Under the pieces are notes generated by a model. The model did not search any database. It was not told where the DNA came from and was given only the letters and a program-made list of their open reading frames with translations. Shown one piece after another: positions 1-7,588 of a stretch of DNA of 64,000 nt. Source of the DNA: CAXMQZ01 sp963707075 (GTDB lineage Bacteria; Acidobacteriota; Thermoanaerobaculia; Multivoradales; JAHEKO01); contig CAVPOX010000004.1 of assembly GCA_963707075.1 (NCBI GenBank), positions 310,001 to 374,000 of the forward strand, in the 5' to 3' direction. The position numbers were made by a program, and so were the translations under genes. Each line of letters begins with the position of its first letter. Position 1 is the stretch's first letter.

Positions 1-1042
1 GCCTCTCTGGTATCGAGGGGCTGCCTTCGAAGACGAGCGCATCGAGCGCGAGATGCTCGACCGGTCCCTCGAGTTACTGGGGGCGAGAGCCATGGTTGTG
101 GCGCACAGCCCGACGACCAACAAGCGCATCACCTCACGCTTCCATGGCAAGCTCTTCAAGGTGGACCACAACATCGGCCAGAGCGAAAAGCTGCAGGCCC
201 TGGTCGACGATGCCGAAGAGATAGTGGTCATCGAAGCCAACACGCAACTCACGTTGAAACCGGTAGAGGAGTTGCCCATTGGCAACCATTTGCCACGTGA
301 TCCCGCGGTGCTGTCCGACCGGGATCTGCGCGAACTGCTGGCCGAGGGTGAGATCCTCAACTGGCGGTTTCTCGGCCGTGGTACGACGCGGCCGCGCTTG
401 CTGGAGCTGAAGAAGAATGGCTACAGTCAACGGGGAATCTTCAAGAGCGTCGAGAAGGTTGGTGACGACGGGGTCACTCCGATCGACCGCTACCAGCACG
501 AGATGGCCGCCTATCGTCTCGATCGAGCCATCGGCCTCGACATGGTGCCGGTAACGGTCCTGCGCAATGTCGATGGATTGGACGGCTCGCTGCAGGAGTG
601 GGTCGAAGGGGCGGTCGATCGCGAGGCGGCCGAGGCCTACGAGTTGAGGCTCTTCGATTCGGAAGGCGCCCGCCTGCAACTGAGTCGTGGCGCGGTCTTC
701 GATCTACTCATCGGAAACCCCGATCGCAAGCCAGGTGACATTCTCAGCCTGGTCAGGGGCGACAAGCTTTATCTCATCGATCATTCCAAGGCGTTTTCCG
801 TGTCCACTGATGTGGAGTGGCAAGTAGGCCAGGCCGAGTCGGTCGATGCAGAGTTCCTGCAGGCGATCGGCAAGCTCGATCGGTCTTTGCTCATCCAGGA
901 ACTGAGCGAACTGATCAGCGAAGCCCAGATTGACGCCCTTTTGGCACGGCGAGACAAGATCCTGGATCAGGCGGTCGCCACCGCCAGCGAGCCGGGAAGC
1001 GAGTCCTCGAAGGTCTCCGCTGCTGAGAGCGGTCAGCCTTAA
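1..1042 (+). CDS. Metallophosphatase fused to a HipA/FAM20-like kinase domain (5' partial)
   Basis: The reading frame (frame 2) is open from the left edge, so the N-terminus lies outside the window; the first ATG at 53 is internal. Upstream of it the frame reads PLWYRG, and then VVAHSPT with KRITSRFHGKLFKVD, which resemble the last conserved blocks of calcineurin-like Ser/Thr phosphoesterases (GHTP-like metal-binding His, then the Asp-containing strand). After a linker comes a second domain with an IFKSVE strand, a GNPDRK motif and LIDHSKAF. That pattern (catalytic D/N loop, then a metal-binding D) is like atypical kinases of the HipA/FAM20/PI-kinase fold. I infer a phosphatase-kinase fusion; activity is not proven. 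The stop is 24 nt before the next gene, so the two are probably co-transcribed. Confidence is higher for the phosphatase part than for the kinase part. Confidence 0.6.
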   Translation, partial: PLWYRGAAFEDERIEREMLDRSLELLGARAMVVAHSPTTNKRITSRFHGKLFKVDHNIGQSEKLQALVDDAEEIVVIEANTQLTLKPVEELPIGNHLPRDPAVLSDRDLRELLAEGEILNWRFLGRGTTRPRLLELKKNGYSQRGIFKSVEKVGDDGVTPIDRYQHEMAAYRLDRAIGLDMVPVTVLRNVDGLDGSLQEWVEGAVDREAAEAYELRLFDSEGARLQLSRGAVFDLLIGNPDRKPGDILSLVRGDKLYLIDHSKAFSVSTDVEWQVGQAESVDAEFLQAIGKLDRSLLIQELSELISEAQIDALLARRDKILDQAVATASEPGSESSKVSAAESGQP

Positions 1043-1066
1043 CCTTTCCCGGAAAGGAGTGGCAGC

Positions 1067-2956
1067 ATGGCGCGACCGAGCGCGAACCGTAGGGGGACCG
1101 ACAAAAGGGCACCCTACCGGGACTCACTGGATTTTCGCGACTGGATCTACAAGCCGGCTCTGATCTCGTTGCACAAGTCCCGTATCCCGAAAAAATCCTG
1201 GATCAAGATCGAGCATCAAGGCAAAGAGGGTGCCTGTACCGGGTTTGCCCTGGCCGCTGTCGTCAACTACCTGTTGCGGGAACGCGACGGTGAAGCGGCC
1301 GTGCGGGTCAGTCCACGGATGCTCTACGAAATGGCGAAGCACCACGATCGCTGGCCAGGGCAGGAGTACGAAGGTTCGAGCGCGCGCGGTGGCATGAAGG
1401 GTTGGTACAAGAATGGTGTTTGCTCGGAGGAGGCCTGGCCCTATGAAATTGCCGACCCTGGGGAGCTGACTCCGGCCGCACGTGAGCAGGCCCTGGCGCA
1501 TCCGCTGGGTGCTTTCTACAGGGTCCTGCCACGGCGCGCCGATATGCACGCTGCGCTCAATGAGGTTCAGGCCGTCTTTGTCACGGGGTCCACGCACACC
1601 GGATGGACCGAACCGAAAGACGGAGTGATTCGATTCGAGTCACGATGGAAGCCCCAGGGTGGGCATGCTTTTGCCATTGTGGGGTACACGGAAGAGGGCT
1701 TTCTGATCCAGAACTCCTGGGGCGAGGAGTGGGGCGGCGTCCGGATCGGGCGAACGCACTTTCCCGGCTGTGCCATCTGGCAGTACAGAGATTTCGATCG
1801 CAACCTGTGGGATGGTTGGGTGGCCCGTTTGGGGCGTCCCTACGAGTCGCTCGAGGCTCTCTCCTTCAGCGCTGGCCGGCGCGAGGAGTACACCACCATT
1901 TCGACGCCGGCAGAGAAGCCGCCGCCACGCGCCGTCATAGCCGATCACTTCGTGCATATCGACGATGGACAGTTCGATCCGAGAGGAGATTACTCCACCT
2001 CCGAGGCGCAGGCGCGCGATCTGGTTCGCAGGGCGATTCATGGCAGTGCCGAGCACCTGTTGCTGTATGCGCACGGCGGTCTCAATCGGGTTAAGGGTGC
2101 GGCCATGCGAGTCCACAAGTGGATGCCGGTCTTCGCCCGCAACAAGGTCCATGAGATTCACCTGATCTGGGAGACAGGGCTCCTGGCCGAGCTGAGGGAT
2201 TTGCTTTTCGGCAAAGAGCAGTTTGTCAGCTCGCGCGCGGGCGATTCTCCGGAGTGGTTCGATTCGTGGATGGAGCGGGTTTCGGGGCCCGTTGGGAGGG
2301 GGCTCTGGAGGGAGATGACGACCGATGCTGCCATCGCGTTTCAGAACAGTGCAGCGGCGGGCCGGGTTCTCCTGGAGACGATGATCGAGGAGCTCGGAAA
2401 CCTGCCCGAGTCCAGTCGCCCCAGGCTGCATCTGGCCGGCCACAGCGCCGGCTCGTTGCTGTTGGGGCACCTGCTGAGCGATTGGCGTAATCTCCAGGCG
2501 TCAGCGACACAGCCGGCGGTCTTCGGAAGCCTCACGCTCTTCGCTCCCGCGTGCACTCACCCGTTCTTCGAGTCCTTCATCAAATCGGCCATGCAGTCTC
2601 GGCACTTGAGTGAGCTCTACCATTTCCACCTCGATGATGAGGCCGAGAACAACGACAACGTGGCGACCATCTACGGCAAGTCTCTGTTGTATCTGGTGTC
2701 GCGGGCCTATCAGAAGAAGGGCGAGGTGGTGCCCTTGATGGGGATGGCCAGGTATCTGGATGGCCTACCCGTCGACGGAGTCGTCAGCCGGGTGCACCAC
2801 TACGACAACATCAAGAACCCTGGAAAGACGACCAGTACAAACCATGGTCGCTTCGACAATGATGTGCCGACCATGAACAGCTTGCTGGAGATCATCCTGG
2901 GTGAAGCACCGGCCGAGAGCAGGCGGTTCACCGGCGACGATCTCAGCGGCTACTGA
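1067..2956 (+). CDS. Papain-like (C1) cysteine protease fused to alpha/beta-hydrolase domain
   Basis: 629 aa. The ATG is preceded by AAAGGAG at good spacing. The N-terminal ~270 residues form a C1 peptidase domain: Gln51 (oxyanion hole), Cys57 in EGACTGFA, His200 in GGHAFAIVGY and Asn216 in IQNSWGEEWGG. All four catalytic positions are present. There is no signal peptide and no recognisable propeptide, so the protein is probably cytoplasmic. The C-terminal half (~295-629) has a strand followed by YAHGGLN and a nucleophile-elbow motif GHSAGS with the Ser near residue 460, as in lipases/esterases. The two-enzyme fusion is unusual. It follows the phosphatase/kinase-like fusion with a 24-nt gap. 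The hydrolase substrate is unknown. The protease assignment is firm; the hydrolase assignment rests on the motif and its surrounding strand pattern. Confidence 0.85.
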   Translation: MARPSANRRGTDKRAPYRDSLDFRDWIYKPALISLHKSRIPKKSWIKIEHQGKEGACTGFALAAVVNYLLRERDGEAAVRVSPRMLYEMAKHHDRWPGQEYEGSSARGGMKGWYKNGVCSEEAWPYEIADPGELTPAAREQALAHPLGAFYRVLPRRADMHAALNEVQAVFVTGSTHTGWTEPKDGVIRFESRWKPQGGHAFAIVGYTEEGFLIQNSWGEEWGGVRIGRTHFPGCAIWQYRDFDRNLWDGWVARLGRPYESLEALSFSAGRREEYTTISTPAEKPPPRAVIADHFVHIDDGQFDPRGDYSTSEAQARDLVRRAIHGSAEHLLLYAHGGLNRVKGAAMRVHKWMPVFARNKVHEIHLIWETGLLAELRDLLFGKEQFVSSRAGDSPEWFDSWMERVSGPVGRGLWREMTTDAAIAFQNSAAAGRVLLETMIEELGNLPESSRPRLHLAGHSAGSLLLGHLLSDWRNLQASATQPAVFGSLTLFAPACTHPFFESFIKSAMQSRHLSELYHFHLDDEAENNDNVATIYGKSLLYLVSRAYQKKGEVVPLMGMARYLDGLPVDGVVSRVHHYDNIKNPGKTTSTNHGRFDNDVPTMNSLLEIILGEAPAESRRFTGDDLSGY

Positions 2957-3023
2957 GGCGGCTGGCCGGCGTGGTGGCAGGCCGCCTCAGTGGTGCCAAC
3001 ACGCACCCCGGCTTGCTCCCTCA

Positions 3024-3185
3024 AAGGGTCGTTGTCAGTGGTCCAGGAGGGCACGCTCGCGCTAATGAGGAAAGCGGAAGGTGGCGCTTCCTCCCTTGGC
3101 CACGCGCCGGATCACCGTTGACTTTGATCGTCGTTCCAGAGCGCTTGCCAAGAGACCCGTCCTGGGACCACCGACAACGACTCTC
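3024..3185. repeat. Palindromic MITE-like dispersed repeat, copy 1
   Basis: The ends are imperfect inverted repeats: GGGTCGTTGTCAGTGGTCC on the left pairs with GGACCACCGACAACGACTC on the right. The core (3038-3171, 134 bp) matches a second copy at 46393-46527 (135 bp). Shared blocks are GGAGGGCACGCTC near the left end, GCGCCGGA in the middle and GAGACCCGTCCTGGGACCAC at the right end. It holds no open frame of its own and lies between convergent genes. This fits a non-autonomous miniature element or a REP/BIME-type intergenic repeat; no target-site duplication is evident. Confidence 0.7.
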
Positions 3186-3213
3186 AGTGGCCGCAATCAG
3201 CGATCCCGGCCGG

Positions 3214-4770
3214 TCAGCCTTCGCAGTAGCTGATCTCCATGTCGCCCAGGATTTCGGCGAGGGCGGCACAGGCCCGTTCATTGGTCGCCAGATCGGCACT
3301 CGCGGCTGAGGCTTGGGCCAGTCCAAGCAGCGACAGCCGGCGCCGCGGTGCCCGCTGGAGGGCCTGTTCGAATTGCTCGGCAGCAGCTCCGGGCTGCCCT
3401 GCCGCCAGCAGGACCTCTCCAAAGAGCTCGTTCGACGGTTTGACGATCGAAGGCGGTCCGTATTCGAGGGCCAACGACCCTTCGATCGCCGTCGCTCCTT
3501 CGAGCAGCGAGATCGCTTGGTCCCGGCGCCCCTCGGTCCAGGCGATCACCGCCTCGAGAGAGTCGGCGATGACTTGCACGGTCCTGCGGGTTTCCACGCC
3601 CACCTTGTCATCTGGACTCGGGGTCAGGCCTTGCAGCCGCTGATCCAGCGACTCGAGAGCTGTCTTGGCGCCAGCTGGATCGCCGCCGGCAATCGCGCTC
3701 ACGCCGGTGGCAAACAGATCGCCCGCAGCTGCTGTTGGGCCCATGGTCTCAGTGCCGATCGACTCGGGTGCATCGCGGCCGCCGCTCTCGACGATCCAGC
3801 TGGCTCGCATCCCGGCGTAGTAACCGCGGGCTCGCGGCGTGCCGGTTTCGAGGGCGTATTGCCGCATCTGGTCCACCATCGGCCGGGCCCTATCGAACTG
3901 AGCCATTTGGAGATACGAGTACTCCAGCCAGTGATAGGAGTGGAAGTTGAGGTCATCGATGGGTAGGTTCTTGCGTGCGGCCCGTTCGCGCGAGACTTCG
4001 AACGACTTGATGTTGGAATCGACTGAGTTCGCCCAGTCACCCAAAGCAACATAGATGTGCGAGATCATGTGTTGGGCGTGGGATGCCGCCGGAGCGATTT
4101 CCGCATAGACCCGGGCGGCACGCAGGCCAAGCGGAGCGTGGACCGGATCGTCGTAGGAGTGGATCAGGTAGTGGGCCGCTCCGGGGTGTCGAGGGTTGCT
4201 CGCGAAGACCTCTTCGGCCACTGCGCCGGCTTTCATGAAGGTGCGGAAGTCACGCACGGCCTGGGTGGTGCCAAGAATCGACAGTGCATAGAAGCTCTTG
4301 GCCTCCAGGTCATCGGGGTGGCTTGCCGAAAGCTGTCGCATGGCCTCGGCATAGGTGATGTCGCGAGCCACCTTGTCACCCTCGCCGTAGAGGATGGCGA
4401 GCGCGTCCAGGTAACTCTGTTCCCTGGCGGTCAGTTCATGATCAGGGATCTTCCCGAGGACCTCGAGAGCCGCTTCCCGGTCCTGCCACCGCCAGAGCGG
4501 GTGGTTGTAGGTCATCGCCTCGCCCCAGTAGGCCATGGCGAAGTCGGGATCGATCTGTTGCGCCTCGACAAAGGCCTCTCTGGCGTCGTCGTATTCGAAG
4601 CTGTGCAGCAACAGAACACCCCGGACAAAGGCGTCCTGGGCTTCCGGAGCGCCCGAATTGGGAAAGTCGAGAGTGCCGAGGGTGTCGACAGTGGTGGCAG
4701 CAACCGCCGAGGCAAGCAGAACGGTCGCGGCCAGCAGGTACACCACCCTGATTTCGAGTTTGAGAGTCAT
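3214..4770 (-). CDS. Secreted TPR-repeat protein
   Basis: 518 aa from the ATG at 4770. I chose this start because it opens an N-terminal signal-like segment (MTLKLEIRVVYLLAATVLLA, ending near ASAVA) and has GAAGGA upstream; a longer frame to 4914 adds only low-quality sequence. The mature protein is helical with several TPR-like units, for example around DAREAFVEAQQIDPDFAMAY and the C-terminal AAEQFEQALQRAPRR. The middle contains conserved blocks HPGAAHYLIHSYDDP and AQHMISHIYVALGDW, seen in long TPR proteins of Acidobacteria and relatives. It likely acts as a periplasmic scaffold; no catalytic motif is visible. It lies 62 nt downstream of the small membrane-protein gene on the same strand. 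Confidence 0.75.
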   Translation of the reverse strand: MTLKLEIRVVYLLAATVLLASAVAATTVDTLGTLDFPNSGAPEAQDAFVRGVLLLHSFEYDDAREAFVEAQQIDPDFAMAYWGEAMTYNHPLWRWQDREAALEVLGKIPDHELTAREQSYLDALAILYGEGDKVARDITYAEAMRQLSASHPDDLEAKSFYALSILGTTQAVRDFRTFMKAGAVAEEVFASNPRHPGAAHYLIHSYDDPVHAPLGLRAARVYAEIAPAASHAQHMISHIYVALGDWANSVDSNIKSFEVSRERAARKNLPIDDLNFHSYHWLEYSYLQMAQFDRARPMVDQMRQYALETGTPRARGYYAGMRASWIVESGGRDAPESIGTETMGPTAAAGDLFATGVSAIAGGDPAGAKTALESLDQRLQGLTPSPDDKVGVETRRTVQVIADSLEAVIAWTEGRRDQAISLLEGATAIEGSLALEYGPPSIVKPSNELFGEVLLAAGQPGAAAEQFEQALQRAPRRRLSLLGLAQASAASADLATNERACAALAEILGDMEISYCEG

Positions 4771-4832
4771 CGCCTCTGGTCCTTCCTGAGTATCCTGAAA
4801 TCCGTAAGGAGGTCCATCCCTCCCGGTTGCCT

Positions 4833-5240
4833 CTAGGGCGTCTTCTGGATCATCAGGCCGAAAACGGCGCCCAGAATCATGAACCCGATGAGGGTGATGC
4901 CACCCCAACACCAACTCAGATGGTAAGGGAACCCTTCAATGGTCAATGGCTGATAGAAGTGGGTGAAGAAGCCCACCAAGCCGGTGTAGAAGCCAAAAGT
5001 GACTCCGCCTATGAGGCCGTCTGCCCAGACGGCGCGGGTCTTGCTGAACAGAATTGCAGCCATGATCGCGATCATGATGCCGACCAGGAAGAAATAGTGA
5101 ACCCCGGCGTCGTTCTGTCGAAACACTTCCGGATACTTCCTGTAGGCGCCCGCCATGATCATGCCGTGCATGACGGAGTCGTAAAGTGTCATGACGATGC
5201 CTCCCACGACTCCCGCAATGATGGTCTTGGACCAGTTCAT
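4833..5240 (-). CDS. Small four-helix membrane protein, function unknown
   Basis: 135 aa from the ATG at 5240, chosen because AAGGGGGA lies just upstream and the protein then begins MNWSKTIIAGVVGG. It has four hydrophobic segments (approx. residues 6-24, 48-66, 74-92 and 109-130) with short loops, so it is an integral inner-membrane protein. The loop after helix 1 carries YDSVMHG and a YRKYPEVFR segment. I do not recognise a family with confidence. It is transcribed away from the kinase array at 5425, leaving a 184-bp divergent interval that should hold promoters for both directions, and it is followed by the TPR gene on the same strand. Confidence 0.7.
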   Translation of the reverse strand: MNWSKTIIAGVVGGIVMTLYDSVMHGMIMAGAYRKYPEVFRQNDAGVHYFFLVGIMIAIMAAILFSKTRAVWADGLIGGVTFGFYTGLVGFFTHFYQPLTIEGFPYHLSWCWGGITLIGFMILGAVFGLMIQKTP

Positions 5241-5424
5241 GGTTCCCCCTTCCTGGGTTTGATTTGACTTCCGAGGGCATTGTACATGGGCTCCCGACCG
5301 GCACAGAGACAGGCTACCCAAAGGGCCGCCAGCTCACCGCCCTGAGGCGGAGGTGCCTTCGGTTCATCGGGCCCAGAGTGGTATAGAATCACGTCCCGCT
5401 CTCTGCAGGAACACGGGTATTTAG

Positions 5425-7575
5425 ATGATCGACAAGACACTGTCGCACTACAGGATTCTCGACAAACTGGGTGCGGGTGGGATGGGTGAGGTCTACAAGG
5501 CCGAGGATACCCGTCTCAAGCGTCAGGTGGCCCTCAAGGTGCTACCGGCTGAGATGGCTGAGAACCCTGAGAGGCTTCGTCGCTTCCAACGCGAAGCGGA
5601 GCTGGTCGCGTCCCTGAGTCACCCGGGCATCGTTACCATCTACTCGGTCGAAGAGGCCGACGGCATTCACTTTTTGACCATGGAGCTGGTGTCGGGCAAG
5701 ACGCTGGGCGAGCTCGTACCACCCGAAGGTATGAAAGTGGATGCGTTTCTCGACCTGGCGGTGCCTCTGGCCGAGGCTCTGGCGGCAGCTCACGACAAGG
5801 GCGTGGCCCACCGGGATCTGAAACCGGCCAATGTCATGGTGACCCCCGAAGGGCAGGTCAAGGTGCTCGACTTCGGTTTGGCGAAGCTCCGTAACGCTCC
5901 GGAGGACGGCGAGGAGACCTTGATGCAGACGGAGGCGCTGACCCAAGAGGGCCTGATCATGGGCACCATCCCCTACATGGCGCCCGAGCAGCTCGAAGGT
6001 CGGCAGGTGGATCATCGCTGCGACATCTTTTCCGCCGGCATTCTCATGCACGAGATGATCACCGGCGAACGGCCGTTCAAAGGCGAGAGCTCGGCGTCGT
6101 TGATTTCGGCGATTCTTCGAGATCAGCCACGCTCCATCTCCGAGAACAGGTCCGATCTGCCGCAGCAACTGGGCAAGGTGATTCAGCGTTGCCTGCAAAA
6201 GGACCCGGAGCGTCGCTACCAGACCGCCAAGGACCTGCGCAACGATCTGGAGGATCTGCCGGGCGAGCTGCGACCGGGGAAGGCGGCCCAACCCCGATCG
6301 GTGGCGGTCTTACCACTGGTGAATATGAGCCCGCAGAAGGACCAGGACTACTTCTGTGAAGGGATCTCCGAGGACATCATCAACGCTCTTTCGAAGGTCG
6401 GCGATCTGCGAGTCGCCTCGCGAATGGCCGCCTTTCAGATTGTCGGCAAGACCACCGACCCCCGTGAAATCGGTGAACGGCTGAACGTCGAGACGGTCCT
6501 CTCGGGCAGCGTGCGCAAGGCCGGCAACCGGGTGCGCATCAGCGCCGAGTTGGTCAGCATCAGCGATAGCTCGCAGCTCTGGTCTGAGCGCTACGATCGC
6601 GAGCTGGAGGATGTGTTCGAGGTTCAGGACGAGATCTCCCAGAACATCGTCAACGCCCTCCAGCTCACGCTGAGCCCGAGAGAGAAGAAGGCGATTCAGC
6701 GCCAGGGCTCGGTGAACATCGAGGCCTACGAACATTATCTGAAGGCGCGGAGTCTGTTTCATCGGGCCTCCAAGATCAATTTCGAGCGTGCGCTGCAGAT
6801 GTTCAACCGAGCGATTGCGATTGACCCCGACTTCGCCGTGGCCTACGCCGGGATTGCCGATATCTCTTCGCATCGCTATCTCTATATGGAGGAGGCTCAG
6901 GTACACCTGGATCGCGCCGAGGAGGCGAGCCTCAAGGCGCTGGAGCTGGCTCCCGAATTGGCGGAGACCCACGCCTCGCGTGGATTGGCGCTTGTCCTGC
7001 AAGAGAGGTTCGAGGAGGCCGAACGGGAGCTCGAGACCGCCATCCGTCTGGACCCCAAGCTGTTCGAGGCTCACTATTTCTACGCTCGAGCCTGCTGGCA
7101 TCAAGGGAAACTCGAGGAAGCAGCTCGACACTTCGAGGCCGCAATGGAGGTCAGACCGGATGACTATCAGACACCGACCCTTTTGACCTCGGTGTATGCG
7201 AAGCTGGGTGAGACTGAAAAGGAGATGGCTTGTCACAGGCGTGGCGTCGATGCCGTTGAAAGACATCTCGAGCTCAACCCGGATGACGCCCGGGCGTTGT
7301 ACCTGGGCTCGGGAAGTCTGATTGCCTTGGGTGAGACCGAACGAGGTCTCGAATGGGCGGCGCGGGCAGTGGAAATCGACTCCAGTGACCCGACCAGCCT
7401 CTATAACGTGGCCTGTACCTACGCGACTGCGAATCGACTGGATGAAGCGATCGACTATCTCGAGCGGGCGGTTGCAGCGGGTTTTGCGTCCAGGGAGTGG
7501 CTTGTCAACGACGGAGACTTCGAACCCATTCGTCAGCACCCTCGCTATCTCGCATTGATCGAATCGATGAATTGA
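5425..7575 (+). CDS. Ser/Thr protein kinase with TolB-like and TPR regions (array copy 1)
   Basis: 716 aa. Kinase domain ~9-270 of PknB type: glycine loop GAGGMG (16-21), Lys38 in VALK, HRDLKPAN with Asp131, DFG Asp149 and APEQ, all intact. Next is a TolB/FlgO-like domain (~292-420) beginning RSVAVLPL, with DYFCEGISEDIINAL and the conserved LSGSVRKAGNRVRI, then ~8 TPR-like units to the C-terminus. There is no transmembrane segment, unlike the other kinases in the window, so it is probably soluble. It is first of six tandem paralogues and carries the promoter-proximal position; the Shine-Dalgarno is weak. Copies 1 and 2 form one subfamily (KLGAGGMGEVYKAEDTRLKR). The phosphorylated target is unknown. 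Confidence 0.9.
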   Translation: MIDKTLSHYRILDKLGAGGMGEVYKAEDTRLKRQVALKVLPAEMAENPERLRRFQREAELVASLSHPGIVTIYSVEEADGIHFLTMELVSGKTLGELVPPEGMKVDAFLDLAVPLAEALAAAHDKGVAHRDLKPANVMVTPEGQVKVLDFGLAKLRNAPEDGEETLMQTEALTQEGLIMGTIPYMAPEQLEGRQVDHRCDIFSAGILMHEMITGERPFKGESSASLISAILRDQPRSISENRSDLPQQLGKVIQRCLQKDPERRYQTAKDLRNDLEDLPGELRPGKAAQPRSVAVLPLVNMSPQKDQDYFCEGISEDIINALSKVGDLRVASRMAAFQIVGKTTDPREIGERLNVETVLSGSVRKAGNRVRISAELVSISDSSQLWSERYDRELEDVFEVQDEISQNIVNALQLTLSPREKKAIQRQGSVNIEAYEHYLKARSLFHRASKINFERALQMFNRAIAIDPDFAVAYAGIADISSHRYLYMEEAQVHLDRAEEASLKALELAPELAETHASRGLALVLQERFEEAERELETAIRLDPKLFEAHYFYARACWHQGKLEEAARHFEAAMEVRPDDYQTPTLLTSVYAKLGETEKEMACHRRGVDAVERHLELNPDDARALYLGSGSLIALGETERGLEWAARAVEIDSSDPTSLYNVACTYATANRLDEAIDYLERAVAAGFASREWLVNDGDFEPIRQHPRYLALIESMN

Positions 7576-7588
7576 ACATGGAGTCTCG

